From Tubiluchus corallicola (taxonomy: Eukaryota > Priapulida > Priapulimorpha > Priapulimorphida > Tubiluchidae): a DNA stretch of 64,000 nucleotides. The stretch spans positions 99,501 through 163,500 of the forward strand of contig JAQGDQ010000256.1 of assembly GCA_030141605.1 (NCBI GenBank), written 5' to 3'. Each line of letters begins with the position of its first letter. Positions within the stretch are counted from its first letter, which is position 1. Shown piece by piece: positions 25,335-36,747 of this stretch. The position numbers and the translations under genes are program-made. The notes beneath the pieces were generated by a model that saw nothing but the letters and a program-made list of their open reading frames with translations, was not told the origin of the DNA and did no database searches.

Positions 25335-28029
25335 TGTATGTGGTATCAACACTATTAATTTAGGAATCATTTATAGTTTATATAAAGTTCCATAACTATC
25401 CTCCACTAATCTGAATTTTAATTTTCTTTGCAGTTAATCCTCCAATGATGGTCATCTACGTTACACTTTTACTCAGCAGTTGAAAATTTCTTTTAGTCTA
25501 CATTTGAAGCTTTGCGCCATTTTCTTTTGCTCTCAGGCTGACTCTAGAGCAGAGCTGAGAAATCGCTGCATTGCTATATAGGAAAGAGCGTTATGCATAT
25601 AGATGTAATTTAAATCGCTACCGTGGACTTGCGAAGCCAAGTTTGATGCCACCAAAATACTCATGAGCCATGGATCATAGACTCGGTAAGCAACTTGCCA
25701 TTTGGTTCGTGTTGTAATTTCTATTAATTTTAGATAAATATTTGAAAATAATGAGGGATTTGAAACACCTTGTACATGCGACTTAATTCCAGTAGAACAT
25801 GTCCTTGTGTCCTTACACAGGTAACATACCTCTTAAGCTTAAGCAAACATAACCAATCGATCATGCTGGCATTCGGCTGAACAAAAACGACACCGCACTA
25901 GTATTAGCAACTAAAAGCAGCTGAAACAACTTTTAAAACAAGATTTTTATAACTCTTTGACGGAAAACGTACTGCAATACTAGAGAATGCAAGGCTGTGT
26001 TATGTTTCCACCTGACAAAACAAACGTGAAAACAATAAAATAATGGCAATTATGAAGAAACGAGACATCGTAACTAGAGGGGGTCTTAATGTCTCAAGGA
26101 TTATTCTAAGATTGCAAAAAGCAGTAATTTTGCTATGGGCACTCCAGAATCTATTTCATATAGAATGTCACACCCAAACATTTGAATTATCTGACAGTCC
26201 CTGTACGTCTAAGTTAACACGATTTCTTATACGCTTTTCTCCATTTATAATATATATTGTATATTACATTGAAATATGCATAGATGCATACAGGTGACAT
26301 GCCGATACATTTTTCAGACACTTCTAAACAGCTAACACTAAACAGTTCTCAAAACATAATTTATCAGTCAAACGTAAATAATTTTTTTGGTAAAAAAACA
26401 GGCAACAAACTAACACAGAGGGGTCAAATAAAAAATATAAAAAAGTGATAAAAAGGTAAAAATGTTTCTTAAAGCAAATTAAATGTCCGGGTTTGGCCGA
26501 GCCACTTAGGCATGATTGTATAACAATTACTTTGCTATAAGAACGACTGGAAATGTGCGATACCCAATAGGTTTACTCGAACCTGAGCTCTGGTTGACTC
26601 TCGTCCGGCGCACATCTGATCGGGTCGGACTTGATCAAGTACAAAAAATTAGGAATATCAAAAATAGGCGTCCACATGCTCCGTGTAATTACAATGCCAA
26701 TTTTCCTAAATAATTGATTAATCATTCAGTAAAAATAAAGAAAGTAAATGTGTATGCTACTGTTTGCTTTGATATTAACACCGCGGCACTGCAAAAAAGG
26801 AGCAAACAAGGGCACGGGTAGGCTTATTTGCACAATCATTAGGATAGGCAACTATTTATAATTGCTACTAAGCTATATCTTCGGTGTAGTAAGAAAATCA
26901 ATTGGCCTGCATGCCTATGCAGTTTAGAATCCGTAGGCAGAGAAGTTTGACGACAATTATTCTGACGGCAAAGAAGTTTGCGAGCGACAGATAATCAAGT
27001 AGAACGCAACGTTACACATCCACAACGTAAACCTTCTGTTGCATCGAAATTCCAATACCAGCAATCGAAATTCAATAAGAATCCTCGTAATAACACCTTC
27101 ACTTTTGCACGATGTCAAGGTGTGGAGGCCATTACACATTATTACATTATTCCATTACATTATTCTCATGCATGAATATGAATCCTTGTAGCCTTCATAT
27201 TCATGGCTGCATTCAATAACAGAATAGCAAGCATCTAAAACACTGATCTAAATACTTGCGAAAATGAAGGTGCCCTTCTATCTCTCCAGTAAAGCGTTAA
27301 ATATGCACACTAGAAAAACGTTTAGCCTTGAACCAAGAAACCGTGCAATGTAAATTGAATTTTGGCACTGGCCATTCATCTAAAAAATCAGAATCGCTTG
27401 CATTGGTGAATTGGTGACACACATGAATTACGCAGCATTATGAGGCTGTAACAAAACTTTTCGGACAATCATTGCACAAAACTGCGAACATTTCTCGAGA
27501 ACAAGAAATTGTTGTCAAAACGGGTTCTCTCCTATAGTGGAAACCTCTTTGGTTACTGACAAACCCCGAGTGCTGAACCATCATGAACAAAAAATAAAGT
27601 ACCATAGATTTTTGCGTTTCATTTCTGGAAAAGAGTTTTTTGCTGATGCAAACACTTATGCGGTCGCTCACCAATTTCTCATGATTCAGACAACACTGTC
27701 TTACAAAAATATTTTACGTGTGGATTCTAGGAATCGACGTTAAATAACGGTTGGATCAGATAAATCAATTACCTTATGATTATTGTCATTTAATTTACTA
27801 CTGACTCTGTCAAAAGCATTTTATTTAAAACAGCTTTTTACAGGGAAATTTAACACATTTTACAGAAGTTTTACTTTTGATAAAGATTTTGGGCATTAAT
27901 TGCTTAATAGCTTAATTGCATTTAACGATTTGAAATTTTACACAATACGTGCTTCTACATTATTAAACTATTTTAGATAGTATTACAATTAAATAAATAA
28001 GATAAATATTATAAAACTATTTACCTGTT
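25335..28029. other. Non-coding stretch, nothing recognised
   Basis: No supported gene. A phrase resembling a pol III A box (TTGGCCGAGCCACTTAGG) lies at about 26494-26511, but no fitting B box was found. Frames at 26043-26297, 26978-27175 and 27438-27743 look like chance. Confidence 0.4.
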
Positions 28030-28470
28030 TTGACCCTGCAGAGAAAACAGGTTGCACAAATTTGTCATTTATCTGTGGCACGCTCAGGGCTCTAATTATC
28101 CTCCCCCAAAGCGCCAATTGAATGACCTGGATGCGCCCAAGCGCGTTGACAAATGAGCTTCAGATTCTCATGGCAAGAGATTCCCTGTATCAAGTATGTA
28201 ATTTCACGCTCCAGTCTTCCCATTACCTGCCATTAATATGAACATCCCCAAGCGCAGACAAGCCAAATCGAATGGGTCATTTTATGTTAAATCTGACTTT
28301 ACACGGCGCTCTAATGAGATTGTGTCTAGCACCGCAGCGTAATAAAAATGGCCTGCAAATCAGATCAATCAGAAATCAGATGGCAGGCGTGAGAATTATG
28401 ATGATTTTGTCTCTCGCATGAGCAGAGGTCGATGGTTAGACTGCTTAGAAAAGGCTGGATTTAGAAAAGG
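28030..28470. promoter_or_regulatory. Candidate conserved non-coding regulatory element
   Basis: This non-repetitive stretch is clearly richer in G+C and CpG than its flanks and has no open frame. It carries TAAT-core motifs (CTAATTATC near 28092, CATTAATATG at 28231, TAATGAG near 28310), several GCGCCC/AAGCGC-type words and bZIP-like sites. In animal genomes such blocks in gene-poor DNA are often enhancers of developmental genes. That is inference from base composition and motif density only. Confidence 0.25.
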
Positions 28471-28689
28471 CAACAGACCAAATTCGTTGTCCCTCATATA
28501 ATTAAGTACCTGCCCATGTGAATAAGTAACTGCAAAATGGCCTAGGACAACCGTCCTCAGTAAAGACTACAAAGACAAACCCCACGCTTAAATCTAAATT
28601 ACTGCGTGACTCAGATTTTTGTATAGTCTTTCATCTCTACTATTAATCGGCATTTGACATTTCTTCATCATGTCATCAAACGACAAGTC

Positions 28690-28935
28690 ATCAGGTCTGA
28701 TGATATCTACGTCAACTACTGTAAGGAATGTATGACATTTGGGGTATCGAGGGTTTGTGGTTCGAATCTCACTCGTGTCGGGATCTTTCGAACCATTTGA
28801 CACACGTTCATGACTCTCTGGCCGCCTTCTAAGGCTTACTCGGCGTTAATTGAGGACCCGGTCACGTACTAGGATAAGAAAGGGGTTCAAGCTAGCTACC
28901 AGGAGCTGAGAGGCTTTGTAAATGGCTGCCGTAAA
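28690..28935 (+). mobile_element. Probable tRNA-derived SINE fragment
   Basis: A perfect pol III B box, GGTTCGAATC, lies at 28759-28768, in a GC-richer unit that continues with GGACCCGGTCACG and GGCTGCCGTAAATACG and ends in a T-rich run near 28980. The A box expected ~45 bp upstream is degraded, and the T-stem does not pair well, so this is not a functional tRNA gene. No second copy was found in the window. Confidence 0.4.
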
Positions 28936-30389
28936 TACGTTTGGCGTGGAGCCATTCTTCTGCTTTTTTGTAATTTTTTTCCTTCCTGTACCACTGCTGC
29001 TACTGCTACTTTACTGTTACCTTCGCGCTTTCACTACTAGCCAACCACCACGTGCTAAGTAACACCTATTAAGGTGTAGCTCATCATGGGATAGGATGAT
29101 GTTAAAATTATCAAATGCCATTCATTTTCTAAACTGGACGAAGAGCGACAAAGGACAAAATGAGCGATCTTTGCGTTTGATTCTTTTACCTATTTATCAT
29201 ATAAGGCAGCGTAGCCCTTAAAGTTTAGTGACAATAGCTTCAGATACTTTCTCAAACTCCTTAAAACTGTAAGGCGTACAGTTAGATAAACACAAAGAGA
29301 AACTGTGAACAGACCTTTGATCAGCTTCATTCAATTACTAGCTAATTTTGCTGTTTGGACAAACAAATAAACTCAACTAATGTTACTGCCCCGCTTTCAT
29401 CGACTAACAATACAAAATATTATAAAAAAAAGTAATTTGAATACCATACAACATCCAAAATGTGTATTAATCATTTCACTAGAACATTAGGTTTATTTAA
29501 CCTAATCCAGGTAACTCAAATCCCCTAGCCATTCAAACTGAATTAAATGACCTCATTCTTCCCATTCAGGATAAATTGCATTAAATTTTAGTACACTGAT
29601 TTTTCATAGATCGCTTAAACTGGAAAAAACATTCATCTAAAAATCTTAATTCTTGACTTCTAGTTGGTAAAAACGTTTTTGCAAACTGCTTTACGGTTAT
29701 ACATTAGTTTGAATTAAGTTTATTAACAGGTATATTCTCTTCTTTTCCTAGTATTACTTCTCGTTCTTCTAACTTTCGTTACTGATGTATATAAATCTCT
29801 TTACGAGTTGTCCTTATTGAAGAACACTTTACATCTAAACGCAATGTATCCATCCAACTATTACGTAAAGAGACATAACAGGCTCCACTTACACAGCTGC
29901 TTCCAAATGTTGAATGCGCTGTGAGATTTTATCAAAGCAGCAGTCAGCCTAAATTCCTTTAAACAACCAATAAAGACACAGACAAAAGAAAACTGTATGT
30001 GCGCATGTCGTAACCTTAATAATGTGCTATAAGCTTATAATTGTTTTTATAATTTTAGCGATATATTTATGAATACCACCACTTCTCCGCCATCTTTTAC
30101 GCACGCTTTTTGAAGATTACGTACAATATTAAAAATGTGTTAATTTTTTAATGCTGTGCAAATGTTCTCTAATTCCTCTTAATTTGTAATGCATATTTTA
30201 ATCATTCGAGCGTGTTTTATCTCACAGTCGATTATGGTAACCGACCAGCTATAATGTTTCTTGCATTTAACATCAACTTAAAGTAAACTTATCTTACTTC
30301 CTTACTGGGCAGTTGTGTCACAAACAAAAAAGACACCTACCCAATTTTTACAAAACTTTTTCACTGACTGATCTATCCATGCATGTTAC
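28936..30389. other. Non-coding stretch, nothing recognised
   Basis: No supported gene, RNA or repeat. Confidence 0.45.
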
Positions 30390-32001
30390 TTCATTGATTT
30401 GACTCATTTCCAATAATCGGCTCCTAATAAGACATTAGGCTGTTACAGTTTTGAAAATGTAACGTTTAGTTTTTTCTTTTTACTTATTTAGCTGGCTACG
30501 TTTACAATAATACAAGCGCAGAATTAAAATACACGTAGGGTATGTATCCTGACTTCTTCCATTAATCTTGAAGCAAAGAGTTCAAATAATCAGTGCCACC
30601 ATAACCGCTAAGTTTCGGCCACCAAGCACGCTACATAATTATTGATTTACTACTAATTTGTGTCCTACTACCATTAACAAATTTTTCGTGGCATAAGCTC
30701 TTGCAGCTTGTAATTGCGTGATTTTAAAATCAACGTAAATTAAATGTTTATCATCTTATCTTTCCTTATCCTAACAATTTTTCCGAAAAAGAGGTGGCCT
30801 TTTAAAGCTTAATAACTCTATTGTTTACATAAATTTTTTGTGCTAGTTTAATTATCACGGATTTTACTTTGCAATAGAAGTTTATTGAACATCCTAAGGA
30901 GACAAGTACGAAAAGCTTTTCAGGCAGAGCTTTTTTGAAATAGACAAAGAGAGAAAGCAGTGTGCAGCCACGTGACCCGCCAGACATATACAATTACAAT
31001 GTGAAGTGCAGCATTGGATGAAATATATAATTTGGTTTCGGACTTGAAAAATAAATTATTTCTGTTGTAGCGCTCAGCAAATAAAAAGGGATTCTGTTGC
31101 AATTCAAAACTATGAAGTTGAGTCTGATTTGCCTACGGCACTGCTAAGCCAAAGCATAATATTTGGCACTGCAAATACCACACTGTAGACTTGGTGAGAC
31201 AAAGTAACTTCAAGGAAAAAACAGAAAAGCATTAACTCCATACCTACACTAACGATCCGACTATCAACCAAATAACAACAGTGGAATCAACCAAACACTC
31301 AAAACTGTATAAAGCTATAAAATTGCAAGATTGAGTGCAGAGAGTCGACTTGCTATATTTTTTGAGAATTTGGTTTCATCGCTCTGTTAACTAGATGGAT
31401 TTCTAAACTTCGATTGCTTTACGAAGAATTATCATTCAATGAACGACAACAGCTCAGGTTTTATTTATATTATTTTCTACTACCCACTAATTGGATACTT
31501 GAAACCCTGGATGTTCAATAAACGTCTATTGCAAAGTAAAATCCGTGATAATTAAACTAACACAAAAAATGTAAACAGTAGAATTATTTAGCTTTAAAAT
31601 TGGCCGCCTCTTTTTCTTATGAAAGAATCCGAAAGAAAGATAAGATGATAAACATTTATTTTACGTTGATTTTAAAAACATATAACTACAAGCTACAAGA
31701 GCTTATGTCACCCTTATGCTAATGCTAGTGGGACACAGATGAGTAGTAAATCAATAATTAGGCTTTTAGTGGCCGAAACTCGGTGGTTTATGCTGCACTT
31801 ATTACCCGAGGTCTTGGGTTCAAGACTAACAGAAGACGTCAGGATACATACCATACATGTATTTTACGTCTGCATTTGTATTATTGTAAGCCTAACTAGC
31901 TAAATAAATTAATTAAAAGAAGAAAACTACACGTTATATATACATAACTGTACCAGCTTAATGTCGTATTAGGAACGATTATTAGAAATGAGTTCAATCA
32001 A
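30390..32001. mobile_element. Foldback-type structure: ~500-bp inverted arms, ~614-bp spacer
   Basis: The left arm (30390-30894) and right arm (31509-32001) are reverse complements along their length with moderate divergence and indels. Examples: TTTATTGAACATCC at the inner left end against GGATGTTCAATAAA at the inner right end; AATTATCACGGATTTTACTT against AAGTAAAATCCGTGATAATT; and GTCAGGATACATACC at right, matching GGTATGTATCCTGAC at left. The spacer carries no recognised ORF. This could be a foldback transposon or two copies of one non-autonomous element inserted head to head. Confidence 0.8.
31770..31827 (+). promoter_or_regulatory. tRNA-like internal pol III promoter (A and B boxes) in the right arm
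   Basis: TGGCCGAAACTCGGTGG (31770-31786) resembles an A box and GGTTCAAGACT (31817-31827) a B box. Their start-to-start distance of 47 bp fits tRNA-type promoters. An A/T-rich tail of TAAATAAATTAATTAAAA type follows at about 31903-31918. The left arm has a matching but more eroded pair on the minus strand (TGGCCGAAACTTAGCGG near 30630). This suggests the repeated unit contains a SINE. Confidence 0.45.
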
Positions 32002-32139
32002 TTTAAATATTGTTCTATAAATGCGCAGGACAGAAACCACTTAGATTAAGATAACCACGAGCATTATTCAGTCAGATTGTTGGCATTGAAACTTTCATTA
32101 AAGTTCAAAATACTATTCGAGCCGTTAACGTGATTTTAC

Positions 32140-32215
32140 AGTGTATGTGTTGATGCAGGTTTTACCTGGACTAAACTTGTCTTGTCCTACGCTCATAATA
32201 AAATATTGACATTTT
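32140..32215 (+). mobile_element. Possible retroelement 3' end
   Basis: GGTTTTACCTGGACTAAACT at 32158 matches the tail-proximal phrase at about 21344 and is followed by ATAATAAAATATTGAC. The simple-repeat tail is poorly preserved. This is weak evidence for a second, older copy of the same element. Confidence 0.25.
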
Positions 32216-33511
32216 CACTATTGCTACAAAAGCCCCCCATTCTGCCTTTTGATATTGGCTATTTGCACTTCATCATGACTACTAAATGTCTATAATAATT
32301 ACTATCAGAATATTTCTCGTCTATTAAAAAATGCAAGTAAATACGATTTGCAAGCAAAAAGCACTGAGGTGATGTAACGTAACAATAAATTAAACAGATG
32401 AAAAGTCAGGCTCAAGTGCAAAGTTACAAAGATGGAAAAATGTAATTTTAATGTCAACAAGGTTACCCGTGATTGGACTAATTTGGCGTAAATTGCGTGT
32501 ATTTAGAAGTGACTTAGAGGACGTGTGAAAGTTAATGTAGCAGCAGCAGCGTTAACAAAATTCTTCATTACCGTACAGGGCTTCATTACAACACCCATCT
32601 AAGCAAAAGAAAAACTGTTGTGGGATCACCGGCGCAACTTAAAATTAACTGTAAACGCTCACGCATGATACACCCGGTAGGTCGTTATCGTCCTACATAC
32701 TAAATAAGCAATATTGAAAATCATTGCTGTGTAGCTGGATCTGCTGTTACCGACAGCTAGATCTACCCTCGCTCGTAGCTCGTCACAATCCACTTGGTTT
32801 AATTCTTGCTGGGAAAATGTCGCGTAGAAGTGAAGTGAGGATTTAGCTGTAATTAGCTGAAACTCGTAAAGAGACAATAGCAGCGTCTTATCTTGAGATG
32901 TAAGAAGTTGCAAGACCTGTAAATGGATGCCTGCACTAGTCTGAATGCCTGTAAAACGTAAAATTGAACTGTGACTTCTCTTGCGACGTCTCCTGACTAC
33001 GTCTGTCACATTCCTGCAATAAGCAGTGGTGTGTACTGTGCGGCTACATGAGCCTTCATCCAATTAAATTAGACATGTTAAATGAAATCTTTCTTGAAGT
33101 ACCATAGTTATTGACCAGATGAGATATCGGTGCAAGCAAACAAGTCTACTATCAATCGGCCATAACAATTCCTCATTTTAGATAATATCTGTCTCTGTAA
33201 TGACGAGTTTTCTTAGATGATGCCCCGATAGTGTTTCCGCACAGATTATATAATGATAAGGCTAAAAAGGTACATTGTAATATATGCACACCATAATCTC
33301 CCGAGTTTGTTGTAGTAAAGATACTCTGCTGGCTCTCGTAATTAACTTTGTTACCACAGGTTTGTATTTCACAGAAGAATTCACAATGTGTCATAGGGCT
33401 TAACACAATAATTAAGCATTCATTGCTAATAATTAGGAGAAGATGGCCTTAATAAAAAAGTAAATAATAATGAAACTGAAAATATGTTATTGTACGTTCT
33501 CTTATACACTT
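32216..33511. other. Non-coding stretch with one longer chance-level ORF
   Basis: A 134-codon minus-strand frame (33063-32659) contains several internal CAG acceptor-like sites but no recognisable motif. Frames of this length are expected about once by chance in this much AT-rich DNA. No gene is supported. Confidence 0.4.
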
Positions 33512-33835
33512 AAAGGGGAAAACGCGTTACACAAAAAATAGGCGCTACACCTTATCACTACAATTTATTTTACTTATGACGTGGCACACACGTTCGAGAA
33601 CTCATGCGTACTACAGCGGTAAATTTGAAATTTAAGTTTTTAAACATAAATTTGCGGAATTTTTGACGATGACAATTTCAATTTTCGCTTTCGCAAACCC
33701 GTGCAACACGCTCGTGAAATGTTTGCGTCATTACAAAGTTTTGTTCAGTTATGCTACGTACACCGGCCGTTAGTTATTATTTAACCTATTATTTAATTAT
33801 CAAAAACATTTTGGTCATGTTATATGTATTAAAGC
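33512..33835 (+). repeat. Dispersed repeat family, copy B
   Basis: Matches copy A and inverted copy C in order: GGAAAACGCGTTACAC, AAAATAGGCGCTACACCTTA, CACACGTTCGAGAACTCATG, AATTTTCGCTTTCGCAAAC, CGCTCGTGAAATGTTTGCGT, CACCGGCCGTTAG, and TTTAATTATCAAAAACATTT at the right end. The leftmost part seen in A and C (TGCATTTCGCCATTC) is missing or too diverged. No conserved ORF. Confidence 0.75.
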
Positions 33836-34189
33836 GTATACTTTTTACCGTACTTCAAAGTATAGCAAGATATGGAAATTCCTGCACTTGTGTGTCTTTA
33901 TTTTGCATTTCAATACGTACTATATTGCTTAAGTGCTTGCTTTACGAAATTTAATTACTAAACTTTTCTACAATTCATACTTTACTACGGAGAAGAGAGA
34001 AAAGGGACGAAGAAGGAACTTGTTGCTGTAACAGCTATTCCTGATTAAAAAGCCACAAAACTTACTGCATTTAAAATTGTTGTGTATGTCATTTCAAAAA
34101 TAATGACCACATAGTTTAGCACGTAGGCGTCGAATTAACAACTCGATTATTAGCAAAAATAATGAAAAGTGATTTAATGCTTATAATTA

Positions 34190-34640
34190 TTGCCCATCAC
34201 TTGATGACAACACAGATAAGAATGTAGCCGGTGATTGTGCCCTTGCTGGTAACGAAGCACCATTCATCAGACTGTCGGTCTTGAAGATTAAAAATCCACT
34301 TAATTAATCGCCCATGGAAACGCTAATCACGAAATCGATGATGTGATGGCACGACCGAATCGTGGATAAGGCACTTAATTATATCACACGAAGAAAATGT
34401 GTAATTTTAATGGCCGTTACCGCTCGCTTGAACAATTTTCTCGCGATTATGCAATCACAAAGTTGTCTGAGGTTTCACGAAGTTCATAATCTTATAAACG
34501 ATCTTGAATAGCACTAATCAGCGACGCCAGTTAATTACTTAACGATGCTTACAAGTTTTGTGTAAATTTCGGTAGCTGAAACATTAATGGCTGTCGCCAT
34601 AGGTCAAGAAGAATTTTAATGAAACACAAAGTCCGCGTTA
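34190..34640. promoter_or_regulatory. Candidate conserved non-coding regulatory element
   Basis: This unique-sequence block has many homeodomain-type cores: CTTAATTAATCG at about 34299, GCTAATCACG near 34322, TTTAATGGCCG near 34407, GTTAATTACTT at about 34530 and ACATTAATGGC at 34581. Several lie next to GC-rich words such as TCGCGATT and GTCGCCATAGGTCA. There is no open frame and no repeat structure. Density and spacing look like an enhancer, but only cross-species conservation could show it. Confidence 0.27.
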
Positions 34641-36611
34641 TGATTTTCTTTATAGTTTATTGAATTCCAGAAAGCCTTTTCATTCTCATCTCTTTAGAGA
34701 ATGAAATTAATAATTCTCGGACGAAAGGCAAATATGAAATAATGACTGTTCATATAAAAAGACATTCAAACTATCAAGAACTCAACGTAAATTGTTACTT
34801 AATATATATAAATTTAGCAGTTAGTAATTCATGTTGGTTTTTGCCTTAGGATTTTCCGTGAAGATAATTCACTCAAAAAGGCCCTCTGAAATTCAATCAA
34901 GTGTATATAGAAAATCACAATGTGCATTTTGTTTCTAATTAAAATTTTGTCCCAATGGCGCTTAACAAAGAAGCGCTTCTATTACGTCAATAAAAACAAA
35001 ATTCTTCTTTCTTGTCTTCGTTTCATCTCCGCCTTAGTCTGTTCTGTTTACATATTTATTTTTTCCTTTATTTTAGTAATTAATAGTATCAAGAATCGGT
35101 AGTAAGAAGTTAAGCTCCCTTTAGGGACCTGTGTGCCTGACAAAGTCAGTATGGTGTATTTCGAAGTAGACAATAGCTATAATACCATACAAACCCTAAA
35201 ACATTACCTCAAATCTACTCTAAGGAGGAGGACCTTGCTACTAAAAAATTACCTTTTCCTAGTGAGAAAGTTTCTGTTCATTTTTTCGTTGCCAATCAAT
35301 ACCCAGTAAATTATAATTACCGCTCAGGCATTGTTAATGTGAAAACTACTGTATATGATCATTTTTCTTGTCTTTGCAGAAATAAACGACCAAAAACAAT
35401 CCGTCCAAACTAACGCTTACACGTTTTTTCCTCTTCTTTGCAAGTAATTTTCCTATGGGTTTTCTGAATATAATTACGTAGTCATGATGAGCAAGCTTTT
35501 CCGTGGAACTGTAATCTGTGAAATTATTATTACTTCAGATGGTGGAAAAGTGCTAGAAGTTTCCTCTTAAATTGCTTTTTAGTGTTGTTCCCCGATGACT
35601 GAGAATCCTGTACATTACACTTGTTTAATGTGGCTACCTTCTACACCACTCTTCAGTTATAGTGTGTTACAAACTGCGAAGTATACTGTTGAAGCTTATT
35701 TGCCAACACCCAAAAATAATGATCCTCTGAGTCTCTCTTTTCAATGAGGTAATTGAACAGACAAGACCTAATTATACAGCACCAACTGCTTAAATCAACA
35801 ATGCAGTGCACTGCTGTCAGAATACACTAGCATTTCATATTTATGTTTACTTCAACTGAATAAACAGCGGTTTAACAGGCATACAGGCAGTAGCAATCTT
35901 TTAACAAGGCTTGTCTTACACACACAAATCCATGCAAAAGCAAAATTCAAGTAGGGCACTACAGCAACAAGACTTGAAGGTTATTATGTCGAATAACTGA
36001 TTAGCAGCAAAAAGACACATAGGTTTTTCAACATAAAGTTTCTGAGGTCAAACCATTCGCTGAAAAATATATTATTGCAATGAACGGGCGCTTTGGTTGT
36101 ATCTGGTCGAAATAGGTGGATGTGTGCATCAAATGAAAACTGAGCAGAGATATAGAGACAGAACAAAGATTTGGTATAAAGTAACTTGTCAGACATCTTT
36201 TCTTGCGTGCTATATTCCGTGGAAAAGCTACTTTGCAATGAAGACTGTGTGCAACTGTTAATATAGGGTTCTGACATGCGCATTGGTCAGCAATGACGAG
36301 CCCTTTCCTTCCCACGGGAGTGACAGCACTTCTCAGGTGAAAACGGTTTAGCACACAATTATCATTGCTCCAGTGCAATACAAGATGATCTGATGTCAAA
36401 CAAACACCGGTAGAGTGTGGTTGGCCGCAGGTCACGATGACGTAGAAAGACCAATCTCACCAAATATAGGCAAAATGTTTAAGGTGCTATAAACCTGCAC
36501 ACACAGGTTGCAACAAATGTCACAGATTATCCGATGCCAAATTACACTTCGTTGCAACTTTAACTTTTTCTCAAATTAGCTGGCAACTAATTTTTATTAT
36601 TAACGGTATCA
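34641..36611. other. Non-coding stretch, nothing recognised
   Basis: Two overlapping minus-strand frames (36435-36028 and 36283-35984) are among the longest non-repeat frames in the window, but they show no motif, splice support or coding bias. Confidence 0.4.
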
Positions 36612-36747
36612 TTAATTAGATTCTGACTGTGAATGTCAGAGTGTTGATAAACACTGTCGTTTATTAAGAACAATTATGGATGATCATTGTAAAATAAACC
36701 GGAATTGTTTATCAACATTCTGGCATTCACAGTCATAATCTAATTAA
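36612..36747. mobile_element. Hairpin MITE-like element, 136 bp
   Basis: The 41-bp arms at 36612-36652 and 36707-36747 are inverted copies matching at 38 of 41 positions (start TTAATTAGATT, then GACTGTGAATG, then TGTTGATAAAC). The ~54-bp centre continues the palindrome imperfectly (GTTTATT against AATAAAC). No coding capacity. The outer ends TTAATTAG suggest insertion into TA-rich target, but no clear target duplication was identified. Confidence 0.85.

Noticed and set aside
26484-26650. tRNA or SINE suggested by TTGGCCGAGCCACTTAGG
   Set aside because: No B box at the right distance and no tail or second copy.
28705-28780. Functional tRNA gene at the GGTTCGAATC B box
   Set aside because: The T-stem does not pair, the A box is degraded and no acceptor stem forms; read instead as a SINE remnant.
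32659-33063. 134-codon minus-strand ORF with internal CAG acceptor-like sites
   Set aside because: Its length is expected about once by chance in this AT-rich window; no motif, no coding bias, no partner exon.
36028-36435. 135-codon minus-strand ORF
   Set aside because: Chance-level length, overlapped by another open frame on the same strand, no recognisable domain.
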